Origin: Bacillota bacterium
Lineage (GTDB): Bacteria > Bacillota > UBA4882 > UBA8346
DNA length: 64,000 nt
Direction: 5' to 3'
NCBI GenBank assembly: GCA_023435225.1
Contig: JAEYRX010000041.1
Span: forward strand, 62,001 to 126,000
A program made the translations under genes and the position numbers. A model generated the notes under the pieces. It was not told the origin of the DNA. It was given only the letters and a program-made list of their open reading frames with translations, and searched no databases. Positions 25,093 to 33,950 of the stretch are shown here, piece after piece; position 1 is the stretch's first letter, and every line of letters starts with the position of its first letter.

Positions 25093-26454
25093 GTGTTCCG
25101 TAATTGGTGGGTAAAAAAGCTATCGCCGGTTCTCAGAGATTTGTACTTAAAAGAGCGGCCGGATAACACTTGTCGAATACTGGTTGAGACTTTAGGGAAT
25201 AAAAGCGATAAAGTAGTTAACTTATTAGAAACAAGTCAAGGCATACTTAAACGGGAGCTATACCGTTTTCCTTTTTTAGCAGCCGAGATACCATATGTCG
25301 GATTGGAAAAGCTAGCCGCTTCGCCATTGGTCGTCAGGTTATGGCATGATACAACGGTTTTTTCGATGCTTGATAAAGTGGTCGCCTCTTTAGGCGGTTC
25401 CGATGTTCAGGATATCGGTTATACCGGTAAAGGAGTAGTAATAGCCCTTCTGGATACCGGGATTTATCTCCATGAAGATCTAATTACTCCTAATAATAGG
25501 ATACTGGCTTGGAACGATTTGGTAAAAAATCAGAATGCTCCGTATGATGATAATGGGCACGGGACATATGTCGCTGGGAGCATAGCGGGTAATGGTAAAG
25601 CCTCCGGAGGTAGATTGAAAGGTATGGCTCCTGAAGCCTGGCTGGTAGGTTTAAAAGTATTAGGCCGGGATGGAACCGGCTTACTTTCAGATTTAACAGC
25701 CGGGATCGAATGGTGCATTGAGAATCAAGCTATTTTGAATATTAAGATTATGAACTTATCTTTAGGAACAGTTGCCCAGGACTCATATTATTTTGACCCA
25801 TTAAGTAGAGCCGTATCAATGGCTTGGCGAAAAGGGATTACTGTTTTTACGGCAGTTGAGAATCAATCTCAACGTATCGAACAACTGAATTCACCCGGGA
25901 TAAATCCTTGGATTATAAAAGTAGCCCCCTTGAATGAAGAAGAAACTTTTCTGGCGCACGATCGCCGATTGGATGGTTTCAGCCGAAATAAGAGTGGGCA
26001 ACGTATTTTAATACCTGATTTGGTAGCGCCGGGAGAAAACATAACATCGATAAATACTAATGAAGATTATTCCGTCTTATCCGGAGCTTCCATCGCTACA
26101 CCTTTGGTAGCTGGAGGAGCGGCGCTTATTTTACAGAAATATCCCAGTTATCAACCAAACCGGCTTAAGTATCTTTTATTAAAAAAAGTTCGTGACCTTG
26201 GATTGGGAAGAAGTCTTCAAGGAGCAGGTATGTTAGCTATGAATAAAATGTTTCCAAATGCCCGTAAAAAAAAGAATAAAGGTTTTAGCATCATCCCAAA
26301 TATGGGTCAGTTATTTAAGCTATTGAGTTCACTTTTATTGACAAAAGACAATTTTGAAAATATATCGGCTGGAGACAATATAAATAACATCCTATTTCAA
26401 ATTATAAGGTACTTAAGTAATAGTTCTTCATCATTAACTACAGTCTCAAATTAA
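25093..26454 (+). CDS. AprX-like subtilase 3, divergent around the active site
   Basis: 453 residues, GTG 25093 behind GGAGGTGAG. The propeptide-like domain (to about residue 97) and the triad are kept: Asp121 (LLDTG), His156 (NGHGTYVAG), Ser333 in SGASIATP instead of GTSMATP. Around it the protein has drifted: the oxyanion loop reads AVENQSQ instead of AAGN.GP, and the SSRGPT segment is FSRNKSG. The Asn itself remains. The C-terminus has a basic linker and a hydrophobic stretch (MGQLFKLLSSLLL). It may be a slow or specialised protease, or a partner that binds rather than cuts. Frame and ribosome site are intact. Confidence 0.88.
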   Translation: MFRNWWVKKLSPVLRDLYLKERPDNTCRILVETLGNKSDKVVNLLETSQGILKRELYRFPFLAAEIPYVGLEKLAASPLVVRLWHDTTVFSMLDKVVASLGGSDVQDIGYTGKGVVIALLDTGIYLHEDLITPNNRILAWNDLVKNQNAPYDDNGHGTYVAGSIAGNGKASGGRLKGMAPEAWLVGLKVLGRDGTGLLSDLTAGIEWCIENQAILNIKIMNLSLGTVAQDSYYFDPLSRAVSMAWRKGITVFTAVENQSQRIEQLNSPGINPWIIKVAPLNEEETFLAHDRRLDGFSRNKSGQRILIPDLVAPGENITSINTNEDYSVLSGASIATPLVAGGAALILQKYPSYQPNRLKYLLLKKVRDLGLGRSLQGAGMLAMNKMFPNARKKKNKGFSIIPNMGQLFKLLSSLLLTKDNFENISAGDNINNILFQIIRYLSNSSSSLTTVSN

Positions 26455-26477
26455 ATATTATTGTATTTCTAACCAAA

Positions 26478-26502
26478 AAGCCCGGGTATTACCGGGCTTA
26501 TT
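26478..26502. terminator. Bidirectional terminator after subtilase 3
   Basis: AAGCCCGG and CCGGGCTT form a strong stem. The plus side is followed by ATTT, the minus side by TTTTTGG. It serves both subtilase 3 and the small convergent gene. Confidence 0.75.
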
Positions 26503-26509
26503 TAACAGG

Positions 26510-26674
26510 TTATAAAAATCTCATAAATAATTTGATCTTTTCATCAACCTCATTATCTCGTAAAGATGCTATCCCTTGTAAACATTTTCTTATAAAATTG
26601 CGGTCAACTCCCGGGACATTTCCAAATTTGGCGTAAAGTTTATCAGTCGCATAATCAATTTCAGCAGTGGTCAA
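26510..26674 (-). CDS. Small helical protein of unknown function
   Basis: 54 residues, TTG 26674 behind a strong AAGGAGGG. It has a pattern of charged and hydrophobic residues suggesting two helices (EIDYATDKLYAKFG, NEVDEKIKLFMRFL) and one Cys. No family recognised. It is convergent with subtilase 3 and upstream-to-upstream with the propeptide-only gene. It resembles the 51-residue protein at 27914-28069 in size and in a helix-hairpin look, but I see no clear homology. Confidence 0.55.
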   Translation of the reverse strand: MTTAEIDYATDKLYAKFGNVPGVDRNFIRKCLQGIASLRDNEVDEKIKLFMRFL

Positions 26675-26911
26675 AGTATATCCCTCCTTGCAAAATATTC
26701 ATGTTGCTTGAGATTATCATATTCCGGTCCCAGTTATTTAGGTATAGGCAATTAGTGATAAATCAAGGTTTATTTCGCCGTCTATATAAATAATTTATCG
26801 TAAAAATGGTCTTAAGCTTAATTCGTCACTATTTTTTTAACATATACTATTACTAAAATGCAGAACTTTTAAGAACGCTACTTAAATAGTCCAGGTAGGG
26901 AGTGGAGATTA

Positions 26912-27190
26912 ATGTACAATAAAAATGATTGGGAAAGGAAATTATCACCATTACTTAGAAATAATAAGTTTGTTAAGCGCAGTAGTTTTGGTCGAGTTAT
27001 TATTGAGTTAACCGGAAAAGGAAATGACCGAATTCATTCTGAAATTCAAACTCTGGGTGGAGAGATAATTAAGGAAAATAAGCTTGTTCCTTCAATTGTT
27101 GCCCAATTACCTTTGGAGGCTCTTTCGGAAATAGCCCGTTCCGATCAGGTAAAAAAAATCTGGTCCGATTCGGAAGTTAAAATACTATAA
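26912..27190 (+). CDS. Stand-alone subtilase propeptide-like protein
   Basis: 92 residues, ATG 26912 with a GGGAGTGGAG ribosome site. It aligns with the N-terminal domains of the four AprX-like proteases: NDWERKLSPLLRN at the start, RVIIELTGKGNDRIH (against CRLIVEMASPYTDRV) and a C-terminus VKKIWSDSEVKIL that equals VRKIWHDTRVKALLD of protease 1. It stops exactly where the catalytic domain would begin, and no catalytic remnant follows. Isolated subtilisin propeptides act as tight inhibitors and folding chaperones (the I9 type), so this may restrain one or more neighbours. It leads a run of small genes to 28069. Confidence 0.82.
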   Translation: MYNKNDWERKLSPLLRNNKFVKRSSFGRVIIELTGKGNDRIHSEIQTLGGEIIKENKLVPSIVAQLPLEALSEIARSDQVKKIWSDSEVKIL

Positions 27191-27287
27191 GGTCATACAG
27201 TTGCCTTATTTATTAATAGCGGCCGGATAAAAATTTTAAAAACGGTACAAGCTAATGTTATACAATCCTAAAAAAGGAGGATATATT

Positions 27288-27446
27288 TTGGGGAAGAAAA
27301 AAGATACACTCAAATCAATAACTGATGATATTGCGGATAATTCTAAGTTGGAGAATAAAACCGGCCAAGAAGAGAAAAAAGCTGACGATTATGCTGAAAA
27401 ACCTGAGGTTGACCCGGAAATTGATTATATGAGGTGGTCGGACTAG
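27288..27446 (+). CDS. Small acidic, probably disordered protein
   Basis: 52 residues from TTG 27288, seven bases after AAAGGAGG. Almost entirely Lys, Glu, Asp and Asn, with a C-terminal EIDYMRWSD. No fold or family is recognised. Its stop codon directly abuts the next start, so the two are translated together. Confidence 0.6.
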   Translation: MGKKKDTLKSITDDIADNSKLENKTGQEEKKADDYAEKPEVDPEIDYMRWSD

Positions 27447-27734
27447 ATGTTAAACGGCCAAATAGATCAGACACTTCAAACCATCCGAAATGTTGTCAAT
27501 AATCTCCGGCAAGCGGAATTGAACAATGCCAATCTGGCACAGCAGCTCTTTCATCAAGAAGCTTCCGAGGCTGCCGATTTAAATGTCAATATTGGAAACG
27601 CACCGGAGATGGCCCAAAAGGATAAAAGAGCAGCTGACCTTCTTAACCAGTTTACAGAAGCCGAGAACCATGCTGTCCAACAATTAGACCTATTAGACCA
27701 GATGTTGGTGAATTTACAAAATCAATTAAAATAA
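27447..27734 (+). CDS. Small coiled-coil protein
   Basis: 95 residues. ATG 27447 immediately follows the previous stop, with GAGGTGG upstream inside that gene. Rich in Gln, Asn, Leu and Ala with heptad-like spacing (LRQAELNNANLAQQLF, then AENHAVQQLDLLDQML), suggesting a two-helix coiled coil. No membrane segment and no Cys. Part of the operon-like run after the propeptide gene; a terminator follows. Confidence 0.65.
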   Translation: MLNGQIDQTLQTIRNVVNNLRQAELNNANLAQQLFHQEASEAADLNVNIGNAPEMAQKDKRAADLLNQFTEAENHAVQQLDLLDQMLVNLQNQLK

Positions 27735-27755
27735 GAGGGATTATCTTAATTTTAC

Positions 27756-27784
27756 AAAAACTCGTTAACAAACGAGTTTTTGTT
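27756..27784 (+). terminator. Terminator after the coiled-coil gene
   Basis: AAAAACTCGTT pairs with AACGAGTTTTT around a short loop and continues into GTTTATTTT. Confidence 0.85.
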
Positions 27785-27913
27785 TATTTTAATAAAGATT
27801 CAAAATGCTTAAAAAGCTTATGCCAAGGAGCATAATTCAATTCAAATTAAACGGAATAAAATAGCTATAGATATAAATGTTTTTAAAACATTGTTATGGA
27901 AGAGGTGGGTACT

Positions 27914-28069
27914 TTGGATATTGGAAGGTTGGATTTACTTCATAAACTTTTTTTAGTTTTTGGCCCTAAGATTGACCAAAAGGCACTTAAGAATATGCTG
28001 GCTATTATTACTGTTTTATCAGACCGGGATATGGGAGATGAACTGAAACAAATGGTCAAGAAAATGTAA
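27914..28069 (+). CDS. Small helical protein of unknown function
   Basis: 51 residues from TTG 27914, following GAGGTGGGT. The sequence (RLDLLHKLFLVFG, then KALKNMLAIITVLSD and DELKQMVKKM) suggests two or three helices. It sits between terminators, so it is its own unit. AAAATGCTTAAAAAGC upstream near 27805 echoes the ATGCTT block of the subtilase promoters. Confidence 0.55.
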   Translation: MDIGRLDLLHKLFLVFGPKIDQKALKNMLAIITVLSDRDMGDELKQMVKKM

Positions 28070-28096
28070 AAATCCCTATACTGGGATTTTTACTTA
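28070..28096. terminator. Bidirectional terminator
   Basis: AAAATCCC and GGGATTTTT form a hairpin between the convergent 51-residue gene and subtilase 4, with T or A runs on both sides. Confidence 0.8.
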
Positions 28097-29428
28097 AAGG
28101 GTATTTATCCAAGTTGCTAAAAAATTTTTTATGGCTTCATCACGTTTTTTCTTAAACCAGGGTGAATCAATATTATATTGTTTAATAATGGAATCAAGTA
28201 AGTGATAACCTAAAATTCGTTTAATAGACTTACCTTGAGAGGCTTTAACCTGGGTGGAAGTAACGATTTTTTCCAGATCTATAGCTCCAGCGCCTTGCAT
28301 AGTCGGTTTTAGACCAAGATTACGAGTATTTTTTAAGATTAGTCGCTTTACTTGATCCGGTGTTAAGGAAGGCCATTTTTCTAAAATTAAAGCTATAGCA
28401 CCGGAAACCACCGGAGTAGCCATAGAGGTACCGGTTAAAGTTTTATAACTACTGTTTAGCCAAGTTGAGGTAATATTAGTTCCCGGAGCGACTAGATTGG
28501 GTTTGGCATAATTATCAATAGTCGGACCACGGCCGGAACTTTTATTTAATTGGTCATCATCTCTGGATAATGTTTCCCGATCGTCAATATTGCCAACAGT
28601 TATCACCCGGGGGTTAATACCTGGAGTATCAATACTATTGGCTCCCGGTCCGGAGTTACCGGCTGCTACACAAACCATTAACCCCTTATTCCAGGCGGTA
28701 GTGGTGGCTCGACATAAGGGGTCTAAAAGATAAGATTCCTGGGCGGCTGAGCCTATTGATAAATTCAAAATCTTTATTTTTAGTTTCGAGAGATTTTCCA
28801 GACACCACTCAATTCCTGATATTATATGAGATACTGTTCCAGTACCATCGCTTCTCAATGCTTTAACCCCGATTAACTTAGCATCCGGAGCCAATCCTTT
28901 GTATTTGCCTTTGGAAAGCATACCGTTGCCGGCTATTATCCCAGCGATATGGGTACCATGGCCATTGTCATCATAAGGAAACGGTTTCTGGTTAATTAAA
29001 TCCCGCCACGCGATAATCCGTTTATTAGGAAGAATAAAATCCGGGTGGGGATAGATTCCGGTATCCAATACTGCAATAACTGAATCTTTTCCGGTAATAC
29101 CAAGTTCATGCAGGTAGGAACCGCCTACGGTTGGCACTGCTACATCTAATTGCGCATATACCGGCGCATCGTGCCATAATTTTTTCACATAACGTGAACG
29201 GGCCAGCTCTTCAAGAGAAGAATGAGGGCAGTCTGCGACCAGAGAATGAACTAACTTCATTTCCCGATGGATTTTGCCTTGATATGAATCGACCAGGGAT
29301 GTAATTCGGTCGGCTTTTCGACCGGCTAACTCTATTATTATTTGATGAGTTGCCTCTGTTGTTCCCGATTGAGGTATATCTCTAAGAGGATATGATAGTT
29401 TATGACGCCAGTTATACTGAAAGAACAT
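28094..29428 (-). CDS. AprX-like subtilisin-family protease 4
   Basis: 444 residues. ATG 29428 is preferred: GGTGGTG precedes it, and the resulting start (MFFQYNWRHKLSYPL) aligns with the paralogues; a GTG at 29446 lacks a ribosome site. Propeptide-like domain to about residue 95, then complete triad Asp122 (VLDTG), His157 (NGHGTHIAG), Ser335 (GTSMATP), with oxyanion Asn258 in VAAGNSGPG. A basic C-terminal tail of about 60 residues follows. No signal peptide. It faces the other three proteases and closes the cluster. Confidence 0.93.
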   Translation of the reverse strand: MFFQYNWRHKLSYPLRDIPQSGTTEATHQIIIELAGRKADRITSLVDSYQGKIHREMKLVHSLVADCPHSSLEELARSRYVKKLWHDAPVYAQLDVAVPTVGGSYLHELGITGKDSVIAVLDTGIYPHPDFILPNKRIIAWRDLINQKPFPYDDNGHGTHIAGIIAGNGMLSKGKYKGLAPDAKLIGVKALRSDGTGTVSHIISGIEWCLENLSKLKIKILNLSIGSAAQESYLLDPLCRATTTAWNKGLMVCVAAGNSGPGANSIDTPGINPRVITVGNIDDRETLSRDDDQLNKSSGRGPTIDNYAKPNLVAPGTNITSTWLNSSYKTLTGTSMATPVVSGAIALILEKWPSLTPDQVKRLILKNTRNLGLKPTMQGAGAIDLEKIVTSTQVKASQGKSIKRILGYHLLDSIIKQYNIDSPWFKKKRDEAIKNFLATWINTL

Positions 29429-29464
29429 TTGAACGTTCACCACCAAATACTGGTTTGTTCTAAC

Positions 29465-29507
29465 AGTATATTCCGCAATGACAAATGATTAACCGGGTAA
29501 AAAGCAT
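29465..29507 (-). promoter_or_regulatory. Probable promoter of subtilase 4
   Basis: On the minus strand ATGCTTTT (29500-29507) stands upstream of TATACT (29465-29470) inside ATTGCGGAATATACTGTTAG. This resembles both the ATGCTTTT block of promoters 1 and 2 and the -10 area of promoter 3. No AGAAAC block is present, so similarity is partial. Confidence 0.4.
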
Positions 29508-29713
29508 AAACTAGGAGGAGACAAAATTTACTCTTTTTTTACTTAATGGACATAAAACTTAAACTTTAACATGTTATATTATAGACATACTTTTTTTCAC
29601 TTACTCCCTCCCTTTTTATTTTGTAAAAGACCTTTGGAAGTTTTCCGGGGTCTATTTATTTTTTAGGCAACAGGCAACAGAAAACAAAGAATGGAAACAA
29701 GTAAGTAGCTAAC

Positions 29714-29745
29714 AAAACTTCCACTATTAAAAATGGAAGTTTTTT
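29714..29745. terminator. Bidirectional hairpin terminator near the TPR gene end
   Basis: AAAACTTCCA pairs with TGGAAGTTTT, followed by TT on the plus strand. The rest of the 29429-29797 gap is AT-rich and contains a weaker AGACC/GGTCT stem near 29628-29652; no gene was seen. Confidence 0.65.
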
Positions 29746-29797
29746 GCTTGTTTATTCAATTGAGATTTTTTTAATACTAATGCCCAATGCCTATTAA

Positions 29798-32401
29798 CTA
29801 ACTGAATCGCTGTTTTACCCGGTCCAGGTTTGCTTTTACTTTCCGGTTCAGATTGGGGTGTTCATTGGGTTTATAGACTTTCAGGGCTTCCTCATAAGAG
29901 TTGGTCGCTTTCTTAATATGATCGCCTTTATTTTCCTCGTCAATAGCTGCTAATAAACTATATACAGTACCCAGATTATTTTGAGTCATCGCATAATCCA
30001 TCGGATATTTAGTGATGGTAAAGATTTTTAAAGCTTCTTCAAAGGCATTAATGGCATTATTTAATTTAGAAGCTTTACTTTGATGGAAATCAGCTACTGT
30101 AGGGAAATTAAAAGTGTTTAAAGACTCGGCGATTGATTTATAAGCTACTCCGATGTTATTTAAGGTGGTAGCATAATCAACCGGATATTTATCGATAGTA
30201 TAAACTTTTAAAACTTCCTCATAAGCTTGAATTGCTTTGCGTAAGTTTTCATCGCCATCCTCAGCTTCCGCTAAATGAACATAGGCATTAGCCATCATCA
30301 TCCGGTTTTTAGCGTATTCCATCGGGTAATCCCAGAAGGTATAAATCTTAATAACTTCGTCAAAGGCTTTTAGAGCTTTTGGTAAATAAAGTTCTCTATC
30401 CCTGACTTCTCCCATATCAATTAAGGCACTGCCTAATTGTTCCTGTGCTTTTGCATAGTCGAAGGGTGCGGATTCCAAATTATATATTTTTAAAGCTTCC
30501 TGGAAAGCTTTGATTGCTTTCGATAGGGTGCCTTCTTTATTGAATACACGGGATAAAGCCCGATTTGCTTTTCCCAGTTTGAATTGTATCTTTGCATACT
30601 CCGAAGGATGTTCATCGATGTTATATACTTTAAGCGCGTCCTGATAATTCTCAATAGCTTTATTCAGGTTTTCCTGCGGGTTTTGAGCTTCGGATAAAAC
30701 CTGATAAGCATCAGCCAGTCCTATTTTGGCTTGGGAATATATTTGGGGGTTTTCTTCAAAAGTGTAAATTTTTAAGGCCTCTTCAAAAGCATGAACAGCG
30801 CTGTCGGAGTTGCTTTCCCGTTCGGAATATTCAGCCAGTTCAACCAGGGCATTTCCGTAATTAATTTGGGTTTTAGCATATTCCTGTGGTTGGTCTTCAA
30901 CATTATATACTTTTAATGTTTCCCGGAAAGCTTTAACTGCTTTAGCAACATTTTCTTCATTATTTAAGTAATTGGCCAAAATTTGGCAGGTTTCACCCAA
31001 ATTTTGATGAGTGAGGGCAAACTCCGTCGGATTTTCTTCAACTGTAAAAAGTTCGGCTGCTGCTTCAAAAGCGGTGGCAGCTTTCATCAGATTTTCATCC
31101 TGGTCCCGGATATCAGCTAGTAACCGATAGAAAATCCCCAGGTTTAATTGAGTGGATGCAAACACTTCCGGATACTTTTGAGCCGTATATATTTGTAATG
31201 TTTCTTCAAAGGCGTCGATTGCCTTGGTTATATTGTCTTCCTTATTTTGAAAATCAGATAGAATACTATAAGCCGAACCAAGATTGTATTGTATCTTAGC
31301 ATAATTAAGCGGATATTTACCGGCATTAAATATTTTCAAAGCCTCTCTACAAGCTTTGATGGCGTTATTCAAATTTTCTTCCTGATCTTGTATTTGGCCA
31401 AGGGCAATATAAATCTCGGAAAGTTCATTCTGAATAATGGCGTATTCGTTAGGATGAGCTTCAAAGGTATAAACCCGCAATGCTTCTTTAAGCGCTTTAA
31501 TCGCTTTTGGATAATGCTCGACCGGCTCACGAAATTTTACCAATTCATTGTAGGCGGATCCTATAGTATATTGGACTTCGGCAAAGAGTGTAGGATATTG
31601 CTCGATAGTTATTAATTTTAGAGCTTCTTCCGAAGCTTGGATGGATTTTTCAAGATAGATATCGGGGTCCCGGTATTCGGCTAAGGCTTTATAGGAAGTT
31701 CCTAAAGTTTGTTGAGCTTTACAATAATCCAGCGGATGGTCATCAAAGTTATAAGTTTTAATCGCTTCTTCTAAGTATTGGGTGGATTTTAAAAAGTTAT
31801 ATTCTTTATCCTTCTCCTGTAATTGGGCTAATGTTTCATATGAAAAACCTAGATTATACTGAATAGTAGCAAACATTAACGGATATTTTTTGGCGGTAAA
31901 AAACTTTAAGGATTCTTCACAAGCCCGGATTGCTTTGGCGGTGTTTTCTTCTTTATTCTCAAGTTCAGCCAGGGTTCCATAAGCCGCACCCATATCATTT
32001 TGAACCTTGGAATATTCAAGCGGGTCATTTTTTAGATCTAATATTTTGATAGCTTCTTCATAACAAATAATTGCTTTTGTTAAATTTTCAACGGGTTCTT
32101 TGATTGAGGCCATATATTTATAACAAACACCCTCACAATGTTTAACATGAGCATAAACTTTAGGTTCTTTGATCCGTGATAATTGGCCTAAGAGGTCGTT
32201 ATAAATTGCTAAGGCTTCTTCGATCATGTTATTTTCCAATAAACGGTCGGCATTTTCCAGTACTATTTTCCGATGAGCCAGTTTAATTTTTCTTTTACGG
32301 TACTCGGATAGAGAAAAGAAAACTATGCCTATTAAAATAAGGGTTGTTCCACTGACAATTCCCATAAACCATGGACTTTTAAAGTTAAATAATGTCTCCA
32401 T
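29798..32401 (-). CDS. Long membrane-anchored TPR protein
   Basis: 867 residues, ATG 32401. One N-terminal membrane helix (FMGIVSGTTLILIGIVFFSL) is followed by about sixteen near-regular repeats of roughly 50 residues, each like AIKAFEEALKIYT..YP..YA, then Q.NLG.AY..LAE......NL.K. Each repeat holds one TPR-type helical hairpin plus a longer spacer. Such solenoids serve as protein-binding scaffolds; with the N-terminal anchor most of the protein should face one side of the membrane. No enzymatic domain is visible. The very regular repeat suggests recent internal duplication. It sits alone between terminators. Confidence 0.88.
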   Translation of the reverse strand: METLFNFKSPWFMGIVSGTTLILIGIVFFSLSEYRKRKIKLAHRKIVLENADRLLENNMIEEALAIYNDLLGQLSRIKEPKVYAHVKHCEGVCYKYMASIKEPVENLTKAIICYEEAIKILDLKNDPLEYSKVQNDMGAAYGTLAELENKEENTAKAIRACEESLKFFTAKKYPLMFATIQYNLGFSYETLAQLQEKDKEYNFLKSTQYLEEAIKTYNFDDHPLDYCKAQQTLGTSYKALAEYRDPDIYLEKSIQASEEALKLITIEQYPTLFAEVQYTIGSAYNELVKFREPVEHYPKAIKALKEALRVYTFEAHPNEYAIIQNELSEIYIALGQIQDQEENLNNAIKACREALKIFNAGKYPLNYAKIQYNLGSAYSILSDFQNKEDNITKAIDAFEETLQIYTAQKYPEVFASTQLNLGIFYRLLADIRDQDENLMKAATAFEAAAELFTVEENPTEFALTHQNLGETCQILANYLNNEENVAKAVKAFRETLKVYNVEDQPQEYAKTQINYGNALVELAEYSERESNSDSAVHAFEEALKIYTFEENPQIYSQAKIGLADAYQVLSEAQNPQENLNKAIENYQDALKVYNIDEHPSEYAKIQFKLGKANRALSRVFNKEGTLSKAIKAFQEALKIYNLESAPFDYAKAQEQLGSALIDMGEVRDRELYLPKALKAFDEVIKIYTFWDYPMEYAKNRMMMANAYVHLAEAEDGDENLRKAIQAYEEVLKVYTIDKYPVDYATTLNNIGVAYKSIAESLNTFNFPTVADFHQSKASKLNNAINAFEEALKIFTITKYPMDYAMTQNNLGTVYSLLAAIDEENKGDHIKKATNSYEEALKVYKPNEHPNLNRKVKANLDRVKQRFS

Positions 32402-32952
32402 GATTAAACCAGGTCACCTACCTTTGGAAGATTAATCAGTAATAAAGAATCACTGATTAAAGCCAATAAAAAATTTAAACCTCGAAATAACTCCCTCCAG
32501 CTTTTAGTATGGAAGGATTTATTTGGTATAATTAGTTCATCTTATCTATTTTCGTCATATCAAGCAGGGTAGTATAGTGTTTTTTTTAAAAATATATAAA
32601 TTTTTTTTATAATAGGAGAAAAAGTTATTGATAAATGGTCGTTTCAGGTTAGCAATGATAATAAAAAACGCAATATTATTCATCCTATATAGTATACAAC
32701 AAATTGGAAAATAAAAAAATATCTAAACTAAAAGAAAGTTACATATACAACTTTCGCAACTTAATTTATATACAATAAAGTTAATAATGGATATCAACTT
32801 TTTAAAATTATTAAGTATTTTAAAAAGTTGACTTTAAGAATGCAAATTTTAATAAAGAAATTTACTTCATTCTATATAGAGTATGTGGTGCGCAAGTTGA
32901 ATTATTACATATGGATTAAACGTAAGTTTACTGGCCGAAAAAATAGTTAAAG
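32402..32952. other. AT-rich intergenic region with palindromic units
   Basis: Holds a perfect 14-bp palindrome TCAACTTTTTAAAA / TTTTAAAAAGTTGA at 32794-32831, followed by CTTTAAGAATGC and GAAATTTACTTCATTCTATAT at about 32866. These match pieces of the compound hairpin family, so this is probably a degraded copy. ATACAACTTTCGCAACTTAA lies near 32745. The TPR gene promoter should lie near its upstream edge. No gene was found. Confidence 0.55.
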
Positions 32953-32989
32953 AACACTAAAAAACCCGCTTAGCGGGTTTTTTAGTGTT
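32953..32989. terminator. Strong symmetrical terminator
   Basis: AACACTAAAAAACCCGC pairs perfectly with GCGGGTTTTTTAGTGTT. It has six A and six T on either side of the GC stem and ends the minus-strand SleB gene. Confidence 0.92.
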
Positions 32990-32999
32990 TAATTAGTGT

Positions 33000-33950
33000 T
33001 TAATAAGAAAAGAAGACATGGTTTCCGATAACGGCTGTTTGAGGATGGGAACGAACCCATTGGTTAGTTGTTTTCGCGGGGTTATAAAAGCCATTAGCCC
33101 CATTACTCGGGTCCCAACCGGAACAGGCTGCCTGGACCGCCTTGTATGCGCTGGAACTTGCCGCTTGATTAATTCTACCGTCCAATACCGGACTGTATTG
33201 ATAACGACCGTTATCAATCTGATAAATAATACCAGCAATGGTATTTGGATAACGAGAGTCGCGTAACCGGTTTAAAATAGTGGCGGCAACCGCAACTTGT
33301 CCTTCATAAGATTCTCCGCCGGATTCTGCTGTCACCAGTCTGGCTAAGAGGTCTATATCGTTCTGGCTAAGCCAAACACCGTTATAACTGGAGCCGGAAC
33401 CGGTAGATTTTGGGATGTTAAGAGTTTGTCCCGGATAAATTGTGGCGCTGTAACTCAAGTTGTTAGCTCTTCTCAAGTCATCAATTGTAATAGCATAACG
33501 TTTTGCAATTAAATATAATGAGTCGCCGGATTGAACCCGGTAGTTTGAACTCGAAACACTTGACGCAGTTGTACGGCCAGGTATGTTTAAACGTTTACCA
33601 ACTACCAAATAGCTTCCTGACAGGTTATTAGCACTTTTAATAGTATCAATGGAAATGCCAAATTGTTGTGACAGTAGGAATAATGAATCTCCCGGACGAA
33701 CAGTATACGTGAATCCTGAAGTTGATCCTGAGCCTCCAGCACCTATATTTAAGGCTTGTCCAGGGTAAATATTTGCACTCCTTAAACCATTTGATTGTAC
33801 TAATGATGATACTGTAGTCCCATACCGTGCCGCAATATTGTAAAGCGAATCTCCGGGTTTAACATAATAGGTTTGTCCCCAGGCAGCGTTAGCGGTAAAC
33901 GCTAGTGAACCTAAAACTAAAACAGAAACAATAGCTTTTTTGCAGTGCAT
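33000..33950 (-). CDS. LysM-containing SleB-type cell wall hydrolase
   Basis: 316 residues from ATG 33950 behind AAGGAG; longer frames lack a ribosome site. A signal peptide (about 1-25) is followed by three LysM peptidoglycan-binding domains (YYVKPGDSLYNIA, YTVRPGDSLFLLS, YRVQSGDSLYLIA) and a C-terminal hydrolase_2 domain (LARLVTAESGGESYEGQVAV, then AATILNRLRD). Its family includes the spore cortex lytic enzyme SleB; the Glu in AESGGES is the likely catalytic residue. It acts outside the membrane on peptidoglycan, in sporulation/germination or wall turnover. Confidence 0.92.
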   Translation of the reverse strand: MHCKKAIVSVLVLGSLAFTANAAWGQTYYVKPGDSLYNIAARYGTTVSSLVQSNGLRSANIYPGQALNIGAGGSGSTSGFTYTVRPGDSLFLLSQQFGISIDTIKSANNLSGSYLVVGKRLNIPGRTTASSVSSSNYRVQSGDSLYLIAKRYAITIDDLRRANNLSYSATIYPGQTLNIPKSTGSGSSYNGVWLSQNDIDLLARLVTAESGGESYEGQVAVAATILNRLRDSRYPNTIAGIIYQIDNGRYQYSPVLDGRINQAASSSAYKAVQAACSGWDPSNGANGFYNPAKTTNQWVRSHPQTAVIGNHVFFSY

